64,000 bases of DNA from Aphidius gifuensis (lineage: Eukaryota; Arthropoda; Insecta; Hymenoptera; Braconidae): contig NC_057790.1 in NCBI RefSeq assembly GCF_014905175.1, forward strand, positions 11,310,469-11,374,468. Direction: 5' to 3'. Of the stretch, positions 34,429-46,402 are shown piece after piece. The translations under genes and the position numbers were made by a program. The notes under the pieces are model-generated. The model did no database searches and was not told where the DNA came from. It saw nothing but the letters and a program-made list of their open reading frames with translations. Positions within the stretch are counted from its first letter, which is position 1; each line of letters starts with the position of its first letter.

Positions 34429-34702
34429 GATGCTTAATCGTGAAAATTGGTCTACTGAACGTAGCGGAAATTCATGCAGACTTTCAAATAAAAACCGAAC
34501 AGATCAATTGAGTTCTGGTGCTTTTGAAAATGGATTCCTAACGAAGGATAAAAATAACCAGAGATCACTGTTATGCAAGGACTTGTTCATCTATGAGTGG
34601 CGAAAGAAGTGTCTCTACTCATTATTACTAGGACTGATAGTAATGGTCATATTGAACCTAAGTTTAACGATGTGGCTTTTTAATGTTATGGAATTCAGTT
34701 CG
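34429..34702 (+). CDS. delta/gamma-sarcoglycan-type exon
   Basis: A 274-base exon between a TTTTTAG acceptor and a CG|GTGAGT donor, giving 91 codons from the Met at 34430 in phase 0. Residues 52-90 read FIYEWRKKCLYSLLLGLI followed by a hydrophobic stretch and MWLFNVMEFSS, the conserved juxtamembrane and transmembrane signature of delta/gamma/zeta sarcoglycans. These are type II membrane proteins of the dystrophin-associated complex in muscle. The N-terminal 50 residues are cytoplasmic and variable. The extracellular exons were not found in the rest of the window, so the following intron is long or the gene is broken. It is the only clear host gene exon here. Confidence 0.8.
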
Positions 34703-35139
34703 GTGAGTTATAAGCACAAATTCACACCCGTTTATCTTGTTTATTGTGAAAGAATTTTTTTATTTGAAAGGTAGTTCTGCAACTTGTTATAAATTAAAAA
34801 TATTGCATCTCGAATTATTTGAGTATTGAAATGGAATACATATTTTTTTTGGTTAAATCGATTGTATGTAGTATTGGTTGAAGGTCTGATTTTTGTGACT
34901 ATTAAAATTATATTGTCCGAAAACGTCGAACGTCAACAAGAAAAACTGAATTATACAAAAAGATCTGGTAACGTTTGTTGGGGCGTGTGGCCCGCGTTAC
35001 CGTTGAAAATTAAAAATGCTTAAAACTCCGGCTGGAGCCGTGTTGAATTTTATTTGTTGAATGATTTTTAATAGTAACAATAACACAATAGTACATTTAT
35101 TTTTTTCAAAATGAATTACTTATTTTTTTTTTTCGTTCG

Positions 35140-36080
35140 AATTACGTAGAGTTAAGGCAAGCTTTAACTTTCGTTAAAATCAATAGAATGACTTTAAATT
35201 AAGCTCAAAAAACGTGATTTTTAAAATTCTATCGCCCTTCAAGAGGTTTGTTTTGCTTCTATTAGTCAATTTTTTTCTATCTTTGAAATGAAAATGACAA
35301 AAATATTTCAGAAATTCTATTTTTTATTATTTTATGAAAACTATGATTTTTTTTGAAAAAAGTCTTGAATAAAAGTTGAAAAATTTTACCACAAATGCTT
35401 TTTAAATCTTATACAAAGTATCTATGACGATTTTGTCAAAAGTTAGAGCGTTTTTCAAAAATTACTAGAAAACTAGGCAAGAAGTAACTTTTGATATAAT
35501 TGTAATACTGACTTCGTATTAGGCTTAAACAACGCATATTATAAAATTCCATCGCCCCACATAGGAAAGGGCATTATCTGTTTAGTCAATTTTTTTTTTT
35601 TTTTCTGAAAACTGAATTTAGAAAAAAAAAAAATCGTTTTTTTTACATTTTTTCTAAAAAATGTGATTCACAGATCAAAAGTTTTTTAGAGAGGCGATAG
35701 ATTTTTCAAATACGCATGTTTTAAGCCTAATATTAAGTCCATTACACTATTTCATCACGGTTATACCTTGCCTAAAAAATGAAAACGGCAGAAGCTATAA
35801 CTCAAAATTGAGTAGTCACAGAGGTTTCATATTAGATTTAAAATAATTGTTTTTCAAAATTCTATACCTTTTTCAATTTTTTTCGTACGAATAGTATTTT
35901 TCGTAAAAAAAAAAAAAATGTTTTTTTTTTTTTCATTTTTTGGAGAAAATAAAAAGATGACTAAATAGATAATGTTTTTTTTTATTAGGGGTGATAAAAT
36001 TTCCAGAGACGCTCTTTTTAGGCCAAATTCGAAGTCATTACGACAATTAGTTCGGAAGTTATGAACTTTCTTTTCTTTGG
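35140..36080. repeat. array of about five degenerate repeats in alternating orientation
   Basis: Copies near 35150-35280, 35470-35610, 35660-35790 (inverted), 35781-35910 and 35950-36075 (inverted). Shared blocks in direct sense: AGGCAAG..TAACTTT, CGTATTAGGCTTAAA, AAATTCTATCGCCC and TAGTCAATTTTTTTT. Divergence is high. No coding capacity. It lies in the putative sarcoglycan intron. Confidence 0.65.
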
Positions 36081-36940
36081 GGGGATAAATCCAATACTAC
36101 GGCTGATCCTTTTTGGCTCCTAGCCTCCGTAAAAACATAATTCCAGGAGATATTCGCTTATAATATGATAAAAATGTCTTCAATGATAAATATTGTTCTC
36201 ATGAATATTAACTTTGCGATAATTGATTATTAGATATTACATTTAAAAACTAAGTATAAGTTGTCATCAAATTAATGAACTGAAGTGAGTATTTTTTAAC
36301 TTATTAAATAGAAATATTTATTTAAATACACTTATATATTTTTTTTTTTTGGAAATGTCCTTTTTATATTTTTTTTTCAGTTTTTGTTGTTATCATCTCT
36401 ACTTTGTTCATTCTGTTAAAGAAGAAACATAATTATTAGTCGATTAATTTGAAAAATATCATTATTTATATAAATGCATAAATATCATTACTTTCGTTAC
36501 TGTGTTTTGTTTTTTATTTCTGAAACAGGTTGCCAGACGGCCAAAAGAGAAGTCTGAGAGGCTGAGCAAAAGTCTGATTTATCTGATGGTTTAAAAAAAT
36601 TAAAAACCCTAGCATTTCATCAAATTTTTCATTATAACACACCTAACAATGCAAAATATTTTTTTATTAATTTTTTATAAATCTAATAGATATATTTATT
36701 CATGTGTAAAAAAATATATTAATTTTTATTTTTTGACGTTAATATTAATATTATATATTCAATATTGCTACTTATTCACATGGCAAAGTAGATGAGGTTG
36801 ATAAAGAAGAGTCATACATATTATATATCCTCAGAAAATTTATATGAATATATATTATATACCTTTTTATTTTTTATAAAACTTCAATTCAAAATCAACT
36901 TTTAAAATTTTAAGATACCAAATAAATAATAAAATATGGT
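36081..36940. other. AT-rich non-coding stretch
   Basis: No gene is seen. It separates the repeat array from the hAT relic. Confidence 0.5.
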
Positions 36941-36961
36941 ATTTGACCAAAAAAAAGTTTG

Positions 36962-39289
36962 TTATAAGAGCAAAGCACATGCGTTGTCTAAAGATATCAC
37001 TTGATCATCTTGATTTTTTCTCTTCTCATAACTACCTGGTATACATTGCGGAATTATGTTGCGCAAAAAGGTCTTTTGCAATATTAAGCTCAGATGCTTT
37101 TTTTCCTTCAAGCAAAGCTTTAGTGTGCATGATACCAGACAATGTTTCATTTTCCATTCGGTTTCGAAGAGCAGTTTTATTTAAATTTAATTGAGAAAAC
37201 AAACGTTCTACTGCTGCAGTTGAATGAGGTAAAACCATCAAGTTAAAAATAAAGCTCGTTCAAATGGGAAACCGTTGTTGACCATCACCATATTGAAAAT
37301 TAGAAACCATAGTCCAGAATTCTAATGCATCAGTTGGACAATTTTTTTCAAAACCATATACCAATAATTCATGCCATTCACGATCAATTACATTGATGTT
37401 TTTTTTATTAACAAGCATTGGAAATTCTTTTACAAGTACAGCAATAGTCTTCTATAGCTTCTTAGCTGGTTCATTGATAGTTTTGTGAGGATTGATGATT
37501 GACATTAGTTTATATTTATTTGAACAATCATTAGCAAAATTAAATCGTTTAGAAATACCATCAACTGCATCAATATAAAATCGATTAGCTCTCAGCCTAA
37601 ACTCCTCTTCCATCCAGCTCACATTTACCTTCCATGATACGAGTTTGAGCCTCCCAAATAAATTTGTTCAATTGGCAATTGATTATGAGGGTCTTTAAAA
37701 TTTACTTGATCAAGTGACTTTGCTTTTCCTAACAATCTCATTTAAGAAATGAAGAAAGAAAAGTTTCATATACCTCTGATACACGATCATAAATCAAATG
37801 GATTTTTGTGCTAGTTGATTGCATTTCAACATTTAACTTGGTGAAAAGTGGTAATATTGATTCCAAAAATTCAAAGGTCATGACAACGTCTGGTTTACAC
37901 ATTTGGTTATATATCGTCATAGCTGCAGGAACATCATCACCACATTCTGTTTCAGCTTTGAAAAATTTAAATATAGCATCCCACTGTTCAAGATATCGTT
38001 CAACAACTTGGGGCATTGACAACCAGCGCGTAGCACGATATCGCAACAATTTATGGGGCTTCAAGCCCAATATTTCTTGAACTACTTGTAATTTTTTTTC
38101 GTTTGTAACTATGCCTAAAATGATTGTGTACATTTCTTACAAGACTTTCAGCAGTTTGAGATAACTGGTTACATGCATAGCTAGCACATATATCCCATGA
38201 GTGACAAATACACTTTTGTCGAAAAAGATGCTTTATATCATCTTGCAATAATTTTCCCAGTGAAAGATTACAACCAGATACATTCAAAGCTCCATCAAAG
38301 GCATAACCAATCATATTTTCTTTCCAAGGAATTTTATTTTCCTCAAAAAAACTTGTCATTTCTTGATATAATTTTATTGCTGTACAATCGTAAACTTTAA
38401 GTAATGCTAAAAAACGATCTCATATTTTTGTATTGTCTTTGTATCTCACAAGCATTGCAAGATGCTTAACAGATCCAATATCTGTTGATTCATCAACCAA
38501 AAGAGAGAATTTTTTTGTTTGACCAGATACATTCAAAGCTCCATCAAAGGCATAACCAATCATATTTTCTTTCCAAGGAATTTTATTTTCCTCAAAAAAA
38601 CTTGTCATTTCTTGATATAATTTTATTGCTGTACAATCGTAAACTTTAAGTAATGCTAAAAAACGATCTCATATTTTTGTATTGTCTTTGTATCTCACAA
38701 GCATTGCAAGATGCTTAACAGATCCAATATCTGTTGATTCATCAACCAAAAGAGAGAATTTTTTTGTTTGCAATGCTCAAACGACATCATCAAAACTATA
38801 TTGGCCAGTAACGTTGTTGACGATAGCTGTGCATTTAGTACGATCACAAGATGTTTTTTGACATATAATTGAATCAGGATATATATCTTTCAACAATTCT
38901 ACTAGTGGGCCAACTGTAGAGAATGGCATGTCATATTTTACTGCAAAAGCTGCAAGTTTTATGTCAGCATTTTTTACTTGCACTGATGATAAAGTGGATT
39001 TTTCAAATACTGTTGAGATAGATAGCTGACTTAACTTGGCTCCCCAAGCATTAATATGAGCTCGACAATTTTCATATTTTACCAAATCTAGTTTACCTCC
39101 AGTTGTCTTGTAATCTTTATTACATATTTTACAATGGAAATAGCTTATTCCTTTGTTACTGCTTGTGATCCAAGTCTTAAATGGATCCTCTTGTTCCCGT
39201 TTTTTTGTATATTCTTGCAACAAAACAAAAAACACAGGCTTGACACAGGCTTGGATTATTGAGGCTTGTGTGAGGCCGTTTGAAAACAA
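36962..39289 (-). pseudogene. hAT-family transposase relic
   Basis: Segments in several frames. 38777-39289 has a BED-type zinc finger (FHCKICNKDY followed by a His-containing spacer) and a DUF4371-like start. 38051-38608 has MIGYAFDGALNVSG, the catalytic-core region with a conserved Asp-Gly. 37738-38133 follows, and 37032-37241 has LPHSTAAVERLFSQLN, the C-terminal hAT dimerisation motif. Stops and frameshifts separate all parts, and 249 bases are perfectly duplicated within the core. hAT transposases cut and paste DNA with 8-bp target duplications. Dead copy; ends not identified. Confidence 0.75.
38273..38770. repeat. perfect 249-bp tandem duplication within hAT gene
   Basis: 38273-38521 and 38522-38770 both start ACCAGATACATTC and end TTTTTTGTTTG; no difference was seen. 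249 is 83 codons, so the duplication alone keeps frame. Either recent or an assembly artefact. Confidence 0.9.
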
Positions 39290-39430
39290 CGGGGTCAGTC
39301 TTGTGTCAAGCCTGTGTTAACAAGGCTCGTGTGAGGCCGGGGAAAACAATGAGCATAAGCTTGTGCTCCCAAGGCTTGATACACGACCCTCGCACAAGCC
39401 TGGCACAGGTGTTCAAGCCCGAGAACTCCT
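39230..39430. repeat. GC-richer foldback repeat with ACAGGCTTG motifs
   Basis: Inverted copies AACACAGGCTTGACACAG (about 39233) and CTTGTGTCAAGCCTGTGTT (about 39302), plus direct GGCT(T/C)GTGTGAGGCCG copies near 39265 and 39325. Overlaps the apparent N-terminus of the hAT frame, so the Met there is artificial. Confidence 0.65.
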
Positions 39431-39507
39431 ACCTGGGCTATGTCTCAAGTTTCTGGCTGGTAAGAGACTATAAATAATCATTACAAATTCTGAAATAATC
39501 ATTAGTC

Positions 39508-39950
39508 ATGAATGATTCATTCACGTTGACATTTTCAGATGGGTCATCGACTCTTGAAAGACAATACTTTCCGCCTATTGAGTTGTCAGCAAATAAAAAC
39601 TATGTTGCTGGGCTTATCGAGTTTACAACATTCGATTCTATACCACATATTGATATTCGTAATAATGAAGTATTTATGGAAGGATGTAAAGTGATTGCAA
39701 TTCCAACAAAAAGTTATGAAATTCAGGATATTTGAATTCATATACAAAAAGCATTAGTTCATAGTACTGCTACTATACTATTTAACGAATTTAATAACAA
39801 TGAGCTACATAGTGAAATAAAATGTAACAGACGTATTCATTTTACACCAGAAGACTCTATTGAAAGATTGTTGGGCTATTCAAAATAAATTTTCGAAGCT
39901 GATTCTACACGTCAACAACATCAAAAGTAATAAATGTACCATTTTGTTGC
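39508..39950 (+). pseudogene. N-terminal part of capsid-like structural protein
   Basis: Reads MNDSFTLTFSDGSSTLERQY, then FPPIELSANKNYVAGLIEFT, and a TKSYEIQDI segment, then one in-frame TGA (39733-39735), then further family-like sequence to RLLGYSK and a TAA. It is the same family as the C-terminal fragment at 11232-11570, but here the C-terminal half is missing. The pattern of successive beta segments fits a jelly-roll virion protein of Polinton-like elements; this functional reading is inference. Confidence 0.5.
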
Positions 39951-40480
39951 TTTCTTTGTATTATACCATGGATGATATTTTGAGTATACAAGATCCAATC
40001 ATTTTTAAAGAATCGCTTGCCCATCGTGAGTTACATGCTTATCAGCCTTATGGCTCTTAGTAGAGTATAGGGAGAGATAGTGGACAGCGTGCTGTTAAAT
40101 GGTATACGATCCACGAAAAAACAGGTTTTGGGAGTCGTTTTTTTACCTGCCCCCTTTCCCTTTGGGCCGCTTGCTCGCGTTCCCCCCTCGAGCACCTACA
40201 AACTCCGCGGGGCCCATACGCGACTACCCTGATAAACTTCCCTCAAAAAAACTACCCTTAAAAAACTGCCCCTATTATTTTATTTATTTATTATTATTAT
40301 TTATTATTATTATTATTATTCTTTATTATTATTATTTATTATTATAATAATTATTTTTTTATTATATATATATTTTATTTATAATTATTATTTATATATG
40401 TACGTATGTATATATATAAATAATAATATTATTTTTTATTTTAAATATTATTTTTTCAAATATTATTTTGTGATGTGTGC
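39951..40480. repeat. non-coding stretch with ATT microsatellite
   Basis: A GC-richer patch at 40130-40265 with no recognisable content, then an (ATT)n-rich tract at about 40277-40440. No gene seen. Confidence 0.6.
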
Positions 40481-40489
40481 ACGCGCATA

Positions 40490-40688
40490 GGTGCAAGCAA
40501 AAGTGTCAGCAGTAGTTTGAATGGAGAATGTGTGTGAGCTAAACAAGTGTTAGTGTAGGGCGCGTCTTGTTTTGTTAGTGTAAAATGTTTATAGCGCTAC
40601 AGCGGCAGCAAACGTCCCAGCAAAAGTTTGAATGGAGAATGCGTGTTAGTCAAGTAAGTGTTAGTGTGGGGCGGCCATGTTTTGTAGT
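40490..40688. repeat. two-copy tandem repeat of about 115 bp
   Basis: Both copies contain AGCAAAAGT, TTTGAATGGAGAATG(T/C)GTG, AAG(T/A)AAGTGTTAGTGT-like and GGGCG blocks (about 40496-40562 and 40600-40675). The second copy is interrupted downstream by the hAT MITE. Confidence 0.65.
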
Positions 40689-40696
40689 GCCTTAGC

Positions 40697-41571
40697 TAGG
40701 GTTACCATATCTCCAGGAAACCAAATCAGAACATTTTCCTCCCACTCCAAAATTTCACCCTCTCCACCCATAAATTTATGTTTCAAGTTGATAATCATAA
40801 CAATTCATTTATTTTAATTATATGTTATTTATTTATTCGTTTTTTTTTAATTATTCAGTAACTATTCATCACAATTACACGAACGATAAAAAAATTTTTT
40901 ACAGTAGTCAATTTCTTTGTCTAAATTAATTCATTAAAAATTAATTGGTTAGCAAAATTCTTTCTTTAGGCATTTTTCTTATAGCTTTCAAGTTGTTAAA
41001 TTAATAAATTTTAAACAAATTAAAAGCTATAGAAAAAATGGCTAAGGAAAGGATGTTGCTCACTAATTAGGCCAGAAGAATTAATTTAGCTAAAAATAAT
41101 TGGTGAGCCACATTCTTCCTAGCCATTCGTCGATAGCTTTTGATTTATTTAAATAAATTAAAAGCTATAGGAAAAATAGCTGAGGAAAAGATGTGAACCT
41201 ATTAATTCAAAGGAATGTTGCTAAAAGAAATTAATTGGCAAGCCAAAAATTTACAAAAAATAATTTTACGAAAATAAAAAGAAAGGGTTGCCTAGGCTAT
41301 AGAAATTTTTCATCGGGCCCCCTATACTCTATATGACGAAGTACATATACTGCACGCTATCTAAATTTTAATAATTAGAAGTATTCAAGAGTCCATCATA
41401 GATAGCGTAAATTCTATATTATATTTATTAAAAAAACTTTTTATAATAAAAAATTTCAAAAATTGTAAACGAGTCTCAAAAATCAGGACATTTAACAAAT
41501 CAGGACCGTATCAGGACAAGCCGTTCAAAATCAGGACATGTCCTGCTAAATCAGGACGCATGGTAACCCTA
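40697..41571. mobile_element. hAT-type MITE, 875 bp
   Basis: Terminal inverted repeats TAGGGTTACCAT and ATGGTAACCCTA, flanked by a perfect 8-bp target duplication GCCTTAGC (40689-40696 and 41572-41579). Near the right end TCAGGACA-like phrases repeat, and internal AAAAGCTATAG/CTATAGCTTT inverted copies occur. No coding capacity. The 8-bp duplication assigns it to the hAT group. Confidence 0.95.
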
Positions 41572-41579
41572 GCCTTAGC

Positions 41580-42069
41580 ACTACACTTAGGTCTATAGCG
41601 CTCCGTTACTTGAATTAAAAATGCGTATTTGGTTATTTTTCAATAACATTTGCTATAAATAAAAAAAAAATTATTTAAAGTGTTTTTATTATAAATAATA
41701 ATATTCTTTAGCAGGTGTATTGGACGACTAGCACTTTTTTTCAAATAAATAAAAAGTTATATTGATATTACGAGCGTAGGGTCTAGCGTTCGAGTCAGCC
41801 CAGGTGTAACTTTTTTTTATTTTATTTTTAATTTTTTTTTTTATATTATTATTTATTTTTTTAAATAATATTTCAAGTATGACTCATTTTTGTATGCAGC
41901 TAGGAATTATGTAATATAGGAAAATAATTAAGACATAGGTTATTGACATTTATTTTTATTTGAACATGTGTTTTCTTTTAATATTTATTTCCGTTTGACA
42001 TACTTTTCTTACAATATTTAACCAGTTTCGTCAACACTACAATTTTTATTTGAAGACATTTTATTTGAA
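41580..42069. other. AT-rich non-coding stretch
   Basis: No gene seen. A GCGTTCGAGTCAGCC phrase near 41788 resembles a B box, but no matching A box or cloverleaf was found. Confidence 0.5.
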
Positions 42070-42687
42070 AAATATTTTTTTATTCGTCTAGCATGTACCA
42101 GTGCACAGTCATGATATGGTAAATTATTATGAATTATACATTTAGATTTGGATGTTTCTGTTGCTACAAATATAGTCCACTCATTCATATTTTCTGCGTT
42201 TATAATATCTCGAGCAATACCGCTGGGTTTGCTGATGAATAGTTTGTTTCTCCTATAGTAAAATCAACAATTTCAGGCAATAGTTTTGTAACATTTATAG
42301 TTGCTGTAGTTTTAATTTCATATATGGTATCAATATTGACTACCTGTTGACCGAAAATTGTTCCGTAATTTATGCGTGCGTGGCAACCTGCTTGGGTCCG
42401 TAGTATGCCAACACCACGAATAACAATAGTTTTTTTTTTCTTGTCTCCACACAGTATATGTATTTCTTGTTCTCGTGGTAAACTATAAAACGATCCTCTT
42501 TCATTACTTAGTTTTTTCCAGTACGGCGTAAAATGACGAGAAATTTTAATGTCACAATTAAGTAAAGGTGATTCATTAATTTTTATAATTAGAGAAATTT
42601 CACAACCAGCTTGATGTGAACTCTCATACATCGGAAATGATAATGATTCACATATATGTATATTCACACTTGCTTGACAAAAAGGTA
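42070..42687 (-). pseudogene. envelope-like gene, C-terminal piece
   Basis: The minus-strand frame 42697-42200 carries SSHQAGCEISLIIKINE, YSLPREQEIHILCGDKKKKT and IVIRGVGILRTQAGC: cysteines spaced as in the ectodomain of F-type envelope proteins found in insect errantiviruses and baculoviruses. The same phase continues at 50036-50611 on the other side of the inserted transposon. No transmembrane helix is seen before the stop at 42200. A truncated remnant with no functional claim. Confidence 0.5.
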
Positions 42688-42859
42688 CCCGAGACAAAAA
42701 AATTCCATATACATAAAAAAAAAGGCTGCCGAAAACGGCTGCTAGAGTATCATTCTACAGCGTTATACAAGTCATAATATTATACCATCATTCGGTATAC
42801 GGTATACGGTATATAGCAATTTGCGCATGCGCGAATATTCGAACATCCGGATTATACAC

Positions 42860-42861
<2 letters not shown>

Positions 42862-42927
<66 letters not shown>

Positions 42928-42945
42928 GCAATAATAAAAAAATAT
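42862..42945. repeat. (TAA)n microsatellite
   Basis: About 22 to 28 tandem TAA units with one or two variants. Confidence 0.95.
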
Positions 42946-43522
42946 AAATATAATAAATTGATTGCTTAATTTTTATTTATTCAATTAAACAACGTTTAAT
43001 TAAAAGTGTATTGTATCATGTAGTTAAGATATACTTGATAAATTACATTTTTATATTTTTTTTACTTCTATTTTTTATTGCCCAAGAAGTAGAATGTTTT
43101 GAGCATTAGAAATATATGAAAAACTGGCATTTTCTTGATAAGCATAATTTTGTTGATATTTTGAGCTAGTTTCATCGAGGTTAAGTAACAAATTTTGATT
43201 ACTTGATGGATCACAACTATTTAAAGTAGTTAATTGTGAACAGTCTCCAGCGTTATCATAATTACAAATTTTTGTAGGTGTACTTGTAGCATTAGTTCGT
43301 GAAAATGTGTCCCAGTCCACTAAAGTGGAATCCTGTTCAGCATCATTTCTTTTATTTGATTATCGAGACTCTCTAAAAGATGAGAAAAATTAGAAAAATT
43401 TTTAATCAAATTAAATAAAAATTTAATTTTTATAACTTGTTACCTTAATATTTTCATTTTTTTTTTTTTTATTCGTTGGCACGTTCTGTTCATCAACAAC
43501 ATCATTATCTGCTGAAATAGTA

Positions 43523-43696
43523 GAACTAGTTGATGGTAATTTTTTTCTTCTCAAACCCTTTTTTTTCTCTGTTGTGCATTTATTATTAGCACATTTGCTA
43601 ACTGTAAGTGAACTAGTTGATGGTAATTTTTTTCTTTTCAAATCCTTTTTTTTCTCTGTTGTGCATTTATTATTAGCACATTTGCCAACTGTAAGT
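43523..43696 (-). repeat. 87-bp in-frame duplication in accessory gene
   Basis: 43523-43609 and 43610-43696 are near-identical and encode RKKLPSTSS twice with KCANNKCTTEKKK. 87 bases equals 29 codons. Confidence 0.85.
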
Positions 43697-44063
43697 GAAA
43701 ATGGAATGGTCGCATTTTCAAGAGCATATGCTGAAACAAATGAATAAAAAATATAGGTTTTAACAAAAGATATTTTTGAATCATCTTTGATAATTAAATA
43801 TTAGTTTTACTAACCATGTGATGCATTATATACGTCCCTAGGTATTTTCTTAGAAGTTAACGATGCTAGTTTTTCACCCAGAAAATGATGTAACAATTGA
43901 CCAAAAATTCTTGATTGGCAATTATTTGATGTTCCTTTTATGATGTTCAGTACTGCTGGGTATATCCAGACCTCATACCTTCTTGAAGTTTAACCTAAAA
44001 CAAATAAATAATTATTTCATCAATAAACGAAACCAACAGTTATTAAATTAGGATTTTCTTATT

Positions 44064-44484
44064 CCCAAGTGGAAAAAATATATTTTATTTATATTAAATT
44101 TATATTTAATGGAAATATAAATTAAATTTAATGGATATACAGATTTGGGCATACTAAAATTAAATTTAGAAAAAATTTAGAACAAATATAAATTAAATTT
44201 AAAATATGTACAAGTTTGGACATACTAAAACTAAACTTTTTCTAAATTTTTTCTTAATTTTTTTTTTATTTTCTGTAAATTTTTTTTAAATTTAATTTTA
44301 GTATGTTCAAAACTGTATATATTTTAAATTTAATTTATATTTTTTCTAAACCTTTTCTAAATTTTTTCTAAATTTAATTTTAGTATTCCCAAATCTGTGT
44401 ATATTTTAAATTTAATTCATATTTTTTCTAAATTTTTTCTGAATATAAAGTAAATTTCCATTAAATATATTTTTTCCACTTGGG
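44064..44484. mobile_element. 421-bp MITE inside EnSpm element
   Basis: Inverted ends CCCAAGTGGAAAAAATATAT and complement, with TT adjacent on each side. The interior is made of alternating copies of AAATTTAATTTTAGTAT and AAATTTAATTTATATTTTT in both orientations, so the whole can fold. No coding capacity. Confidence 0.85.
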
Positions 44485-45839
44485 TTGAAATTTAGTTTTT
44501 TCGTACTTTGCCTTCAGTTATATGTTGCCACTCTGGTTTGTTTTCACTTTCAATTTTAGAAGTTTCATTGGTCTCCATGGACTGCTTATTTTGTTTCAGA
44601 CGTCTTCTTACACATGATAATATTTTCACAAGAATTATAACAGTTTCAGGAGTAGCTGGAAATACAAAAAAAATAATAGAATATCAATTATACCTTGAAT
44701 GTGAAACATTTATTTGATACTTGAGCTTACCTGGTATATCAGAGCACTCACAATCAATGGGATCTTTATCACTCACATCAACTAGATTTTCATTCAATGA
44801 TTGCGACTGAGAATTATCAGTATTTTCAGTACATGTTATTTGATCTACTGATAGTATTTCTTTCTCAACATCTGTTGTTTTCTGGATACAGGTTGCTTCT
44901 TGTTCTTCTTGATATGGTGAAGTGAAATAATGATTTAATTGTTGTATTGTCGTATTTCTTGCTGATTGAGAGATAATTGTACTAGTAGTTGGGATTTTTC
45001 GTGGCTTTTTCACTGAGTGATCGTTTTGAAGATTTTTTAGGTACTTTTTTCTATTTATAAAATACCAGTCTCTAAATCAACTCGAGATAGTAACTTTTCC
45101 AAATGACCCTTGTTATCTAAAAAAAAAATAAAAAAATTAATGAGCTGAATTAAACAATTAAAATAAAATGCAAACGACTTTTTCAATTTTTTTTATATAG
45201 ATATCACATTCAAAAAAATTAGTAAAATATAAATTTAATACAATGTCACCAAATAATTAAATTTTTATCAAAATGTTTGAATATTTATTAACAAATTTTA
45301 TTTTTATAAGAGAAACTTCATATTACTTGACAGTCCATAATTAAATTTTTAAACAAAAATTTGTACAATTTTGATTAAGTTTGTTTCTTATAACTTTATT
45401 TAAAAATTATTTTTTCATTTAGAAATTAATAATTTCGATTTAATTACTGCGTTTAACCAAATTTGAGGTTAAAGAAAAAAAATTGATCAAATAAGTGTTT
45501 ATGATTATTGTCACTCAGTGGAACATTAATTTTATTTAATTAAAAAATTATTCTGCACATTTAACTACTTAAAATCAATTAATATCAAATTCTAAATATT
45601 ACCAATAAATAATCAAAAATATATGAACTTACTGCCCACATGTACAACTTTAGCCTCCCCTTGTTGGTCTCCTTTAATAACTTGAACAATAATATTTTTT
45701 TCTATTTTCTTCAATTTTGTCGATACTTTGTCAACACATCCTTCAGTTATAATTGCAGATTGTTTATTTGCAATAAAATAAACTAATAAATACATTTTTT
45801 GTATTAACAAAAGAATTTGTTATACGTTCACACATGTAT

Positions 45840-46090
45840 TGGGCCTGGTTGTAACTATTACTCTCCTACGCATTTATTTCGCGCAGGATATGAATAAGAA
45901 AATGCCCAGATTGCACACCCCCACAAAGCCTTGACGTCACTAAGTCAAAGTGTACATATAAAAACTAAACACTTGTAACCTGGACACACAAAAACTTACG
46001 CGCATGCTCTGATGCACACTGATGTGTTACACAATAATTATTAACAACTGCAAATAACTAATTTCATCTAGTGATACACTTGAAATTGAG
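45840..46090. promoter_or_regulatory. putative divergent promoter of the EnSpm element
   Basis: Lies between the accessory gene (starting leftward at about 45795) and the transposase (starting rightward at 46203). Contains a full cAMP-response-type palindrome TGACGTCA (about 45932-45940) and a TATA-like ACATATAAAAAC (about 45953-45964). Less AT-rich than its surroundings. Function is inferred from position. Confidence 0.45.
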
Positions 46091-46402
46091 GTAAGTAAAT
46101 TATTATTGGCACTACTTAGTTTCCTTTCCATTTTTTTACTTTTATTTTTTTCATATTACTTATATAAGTCTAAGCTACCCTTGGGACATTGTAAATTATA
46201 AGATGAATGGAAGAAATCAAAGATCTAAAACAGGACCGGACGTACTTCGAGGACTGTCACGTGCAACTTATTTCAGAAGACTGAAAATTCTTCGCCAGGA
46301 GTTAGAACTTGATCCAATTAATAATCAACAACTATTATTTGATAGATATACTAAGGTAATACTAAGCTTGTTCACAACATTTATTAAAAATATTTTTGAC
46401 AG

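Larger units (their letters stand above)
43075..45810 (-). pseudogene. EnSpm accessory gene, multi-exon, BEN-like
   Basis: Exon-like pieces on the minus strand: 45810-45633 (ends HVG before a GTAAGT donor), about 45112-44731 (GHLEKLLSRVD, then low-complexity Ser/Gln/Glu text with a stop and frameshift), 44655-44508, about 43975-43815 (reads IFGQLLHHFLG with frame errors), 43702-43423 and 43320-43075. The IFGQLLHHFLGEKLASL region resembles a BEN domain, a DNA-binding module often carried as a second gene by animal EnSpm elements. The exon before 43975 is followed by an inserted MITE. Broken by at least two lesions. Exon limits are approximate. Confidence 0.45.

Noticed and set aside
34826..35023. 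65-codon frame after the sarcoglycan exon
   Set aside because: No similarity to the sarcoglycan extracellular part and no splice acceptor in phase.
41745..41812. Possible tRNA gene (GCGTTCGAGTCAGCC)
   Set aside because: Only a B-box-like match; no A box or cloverleaf.
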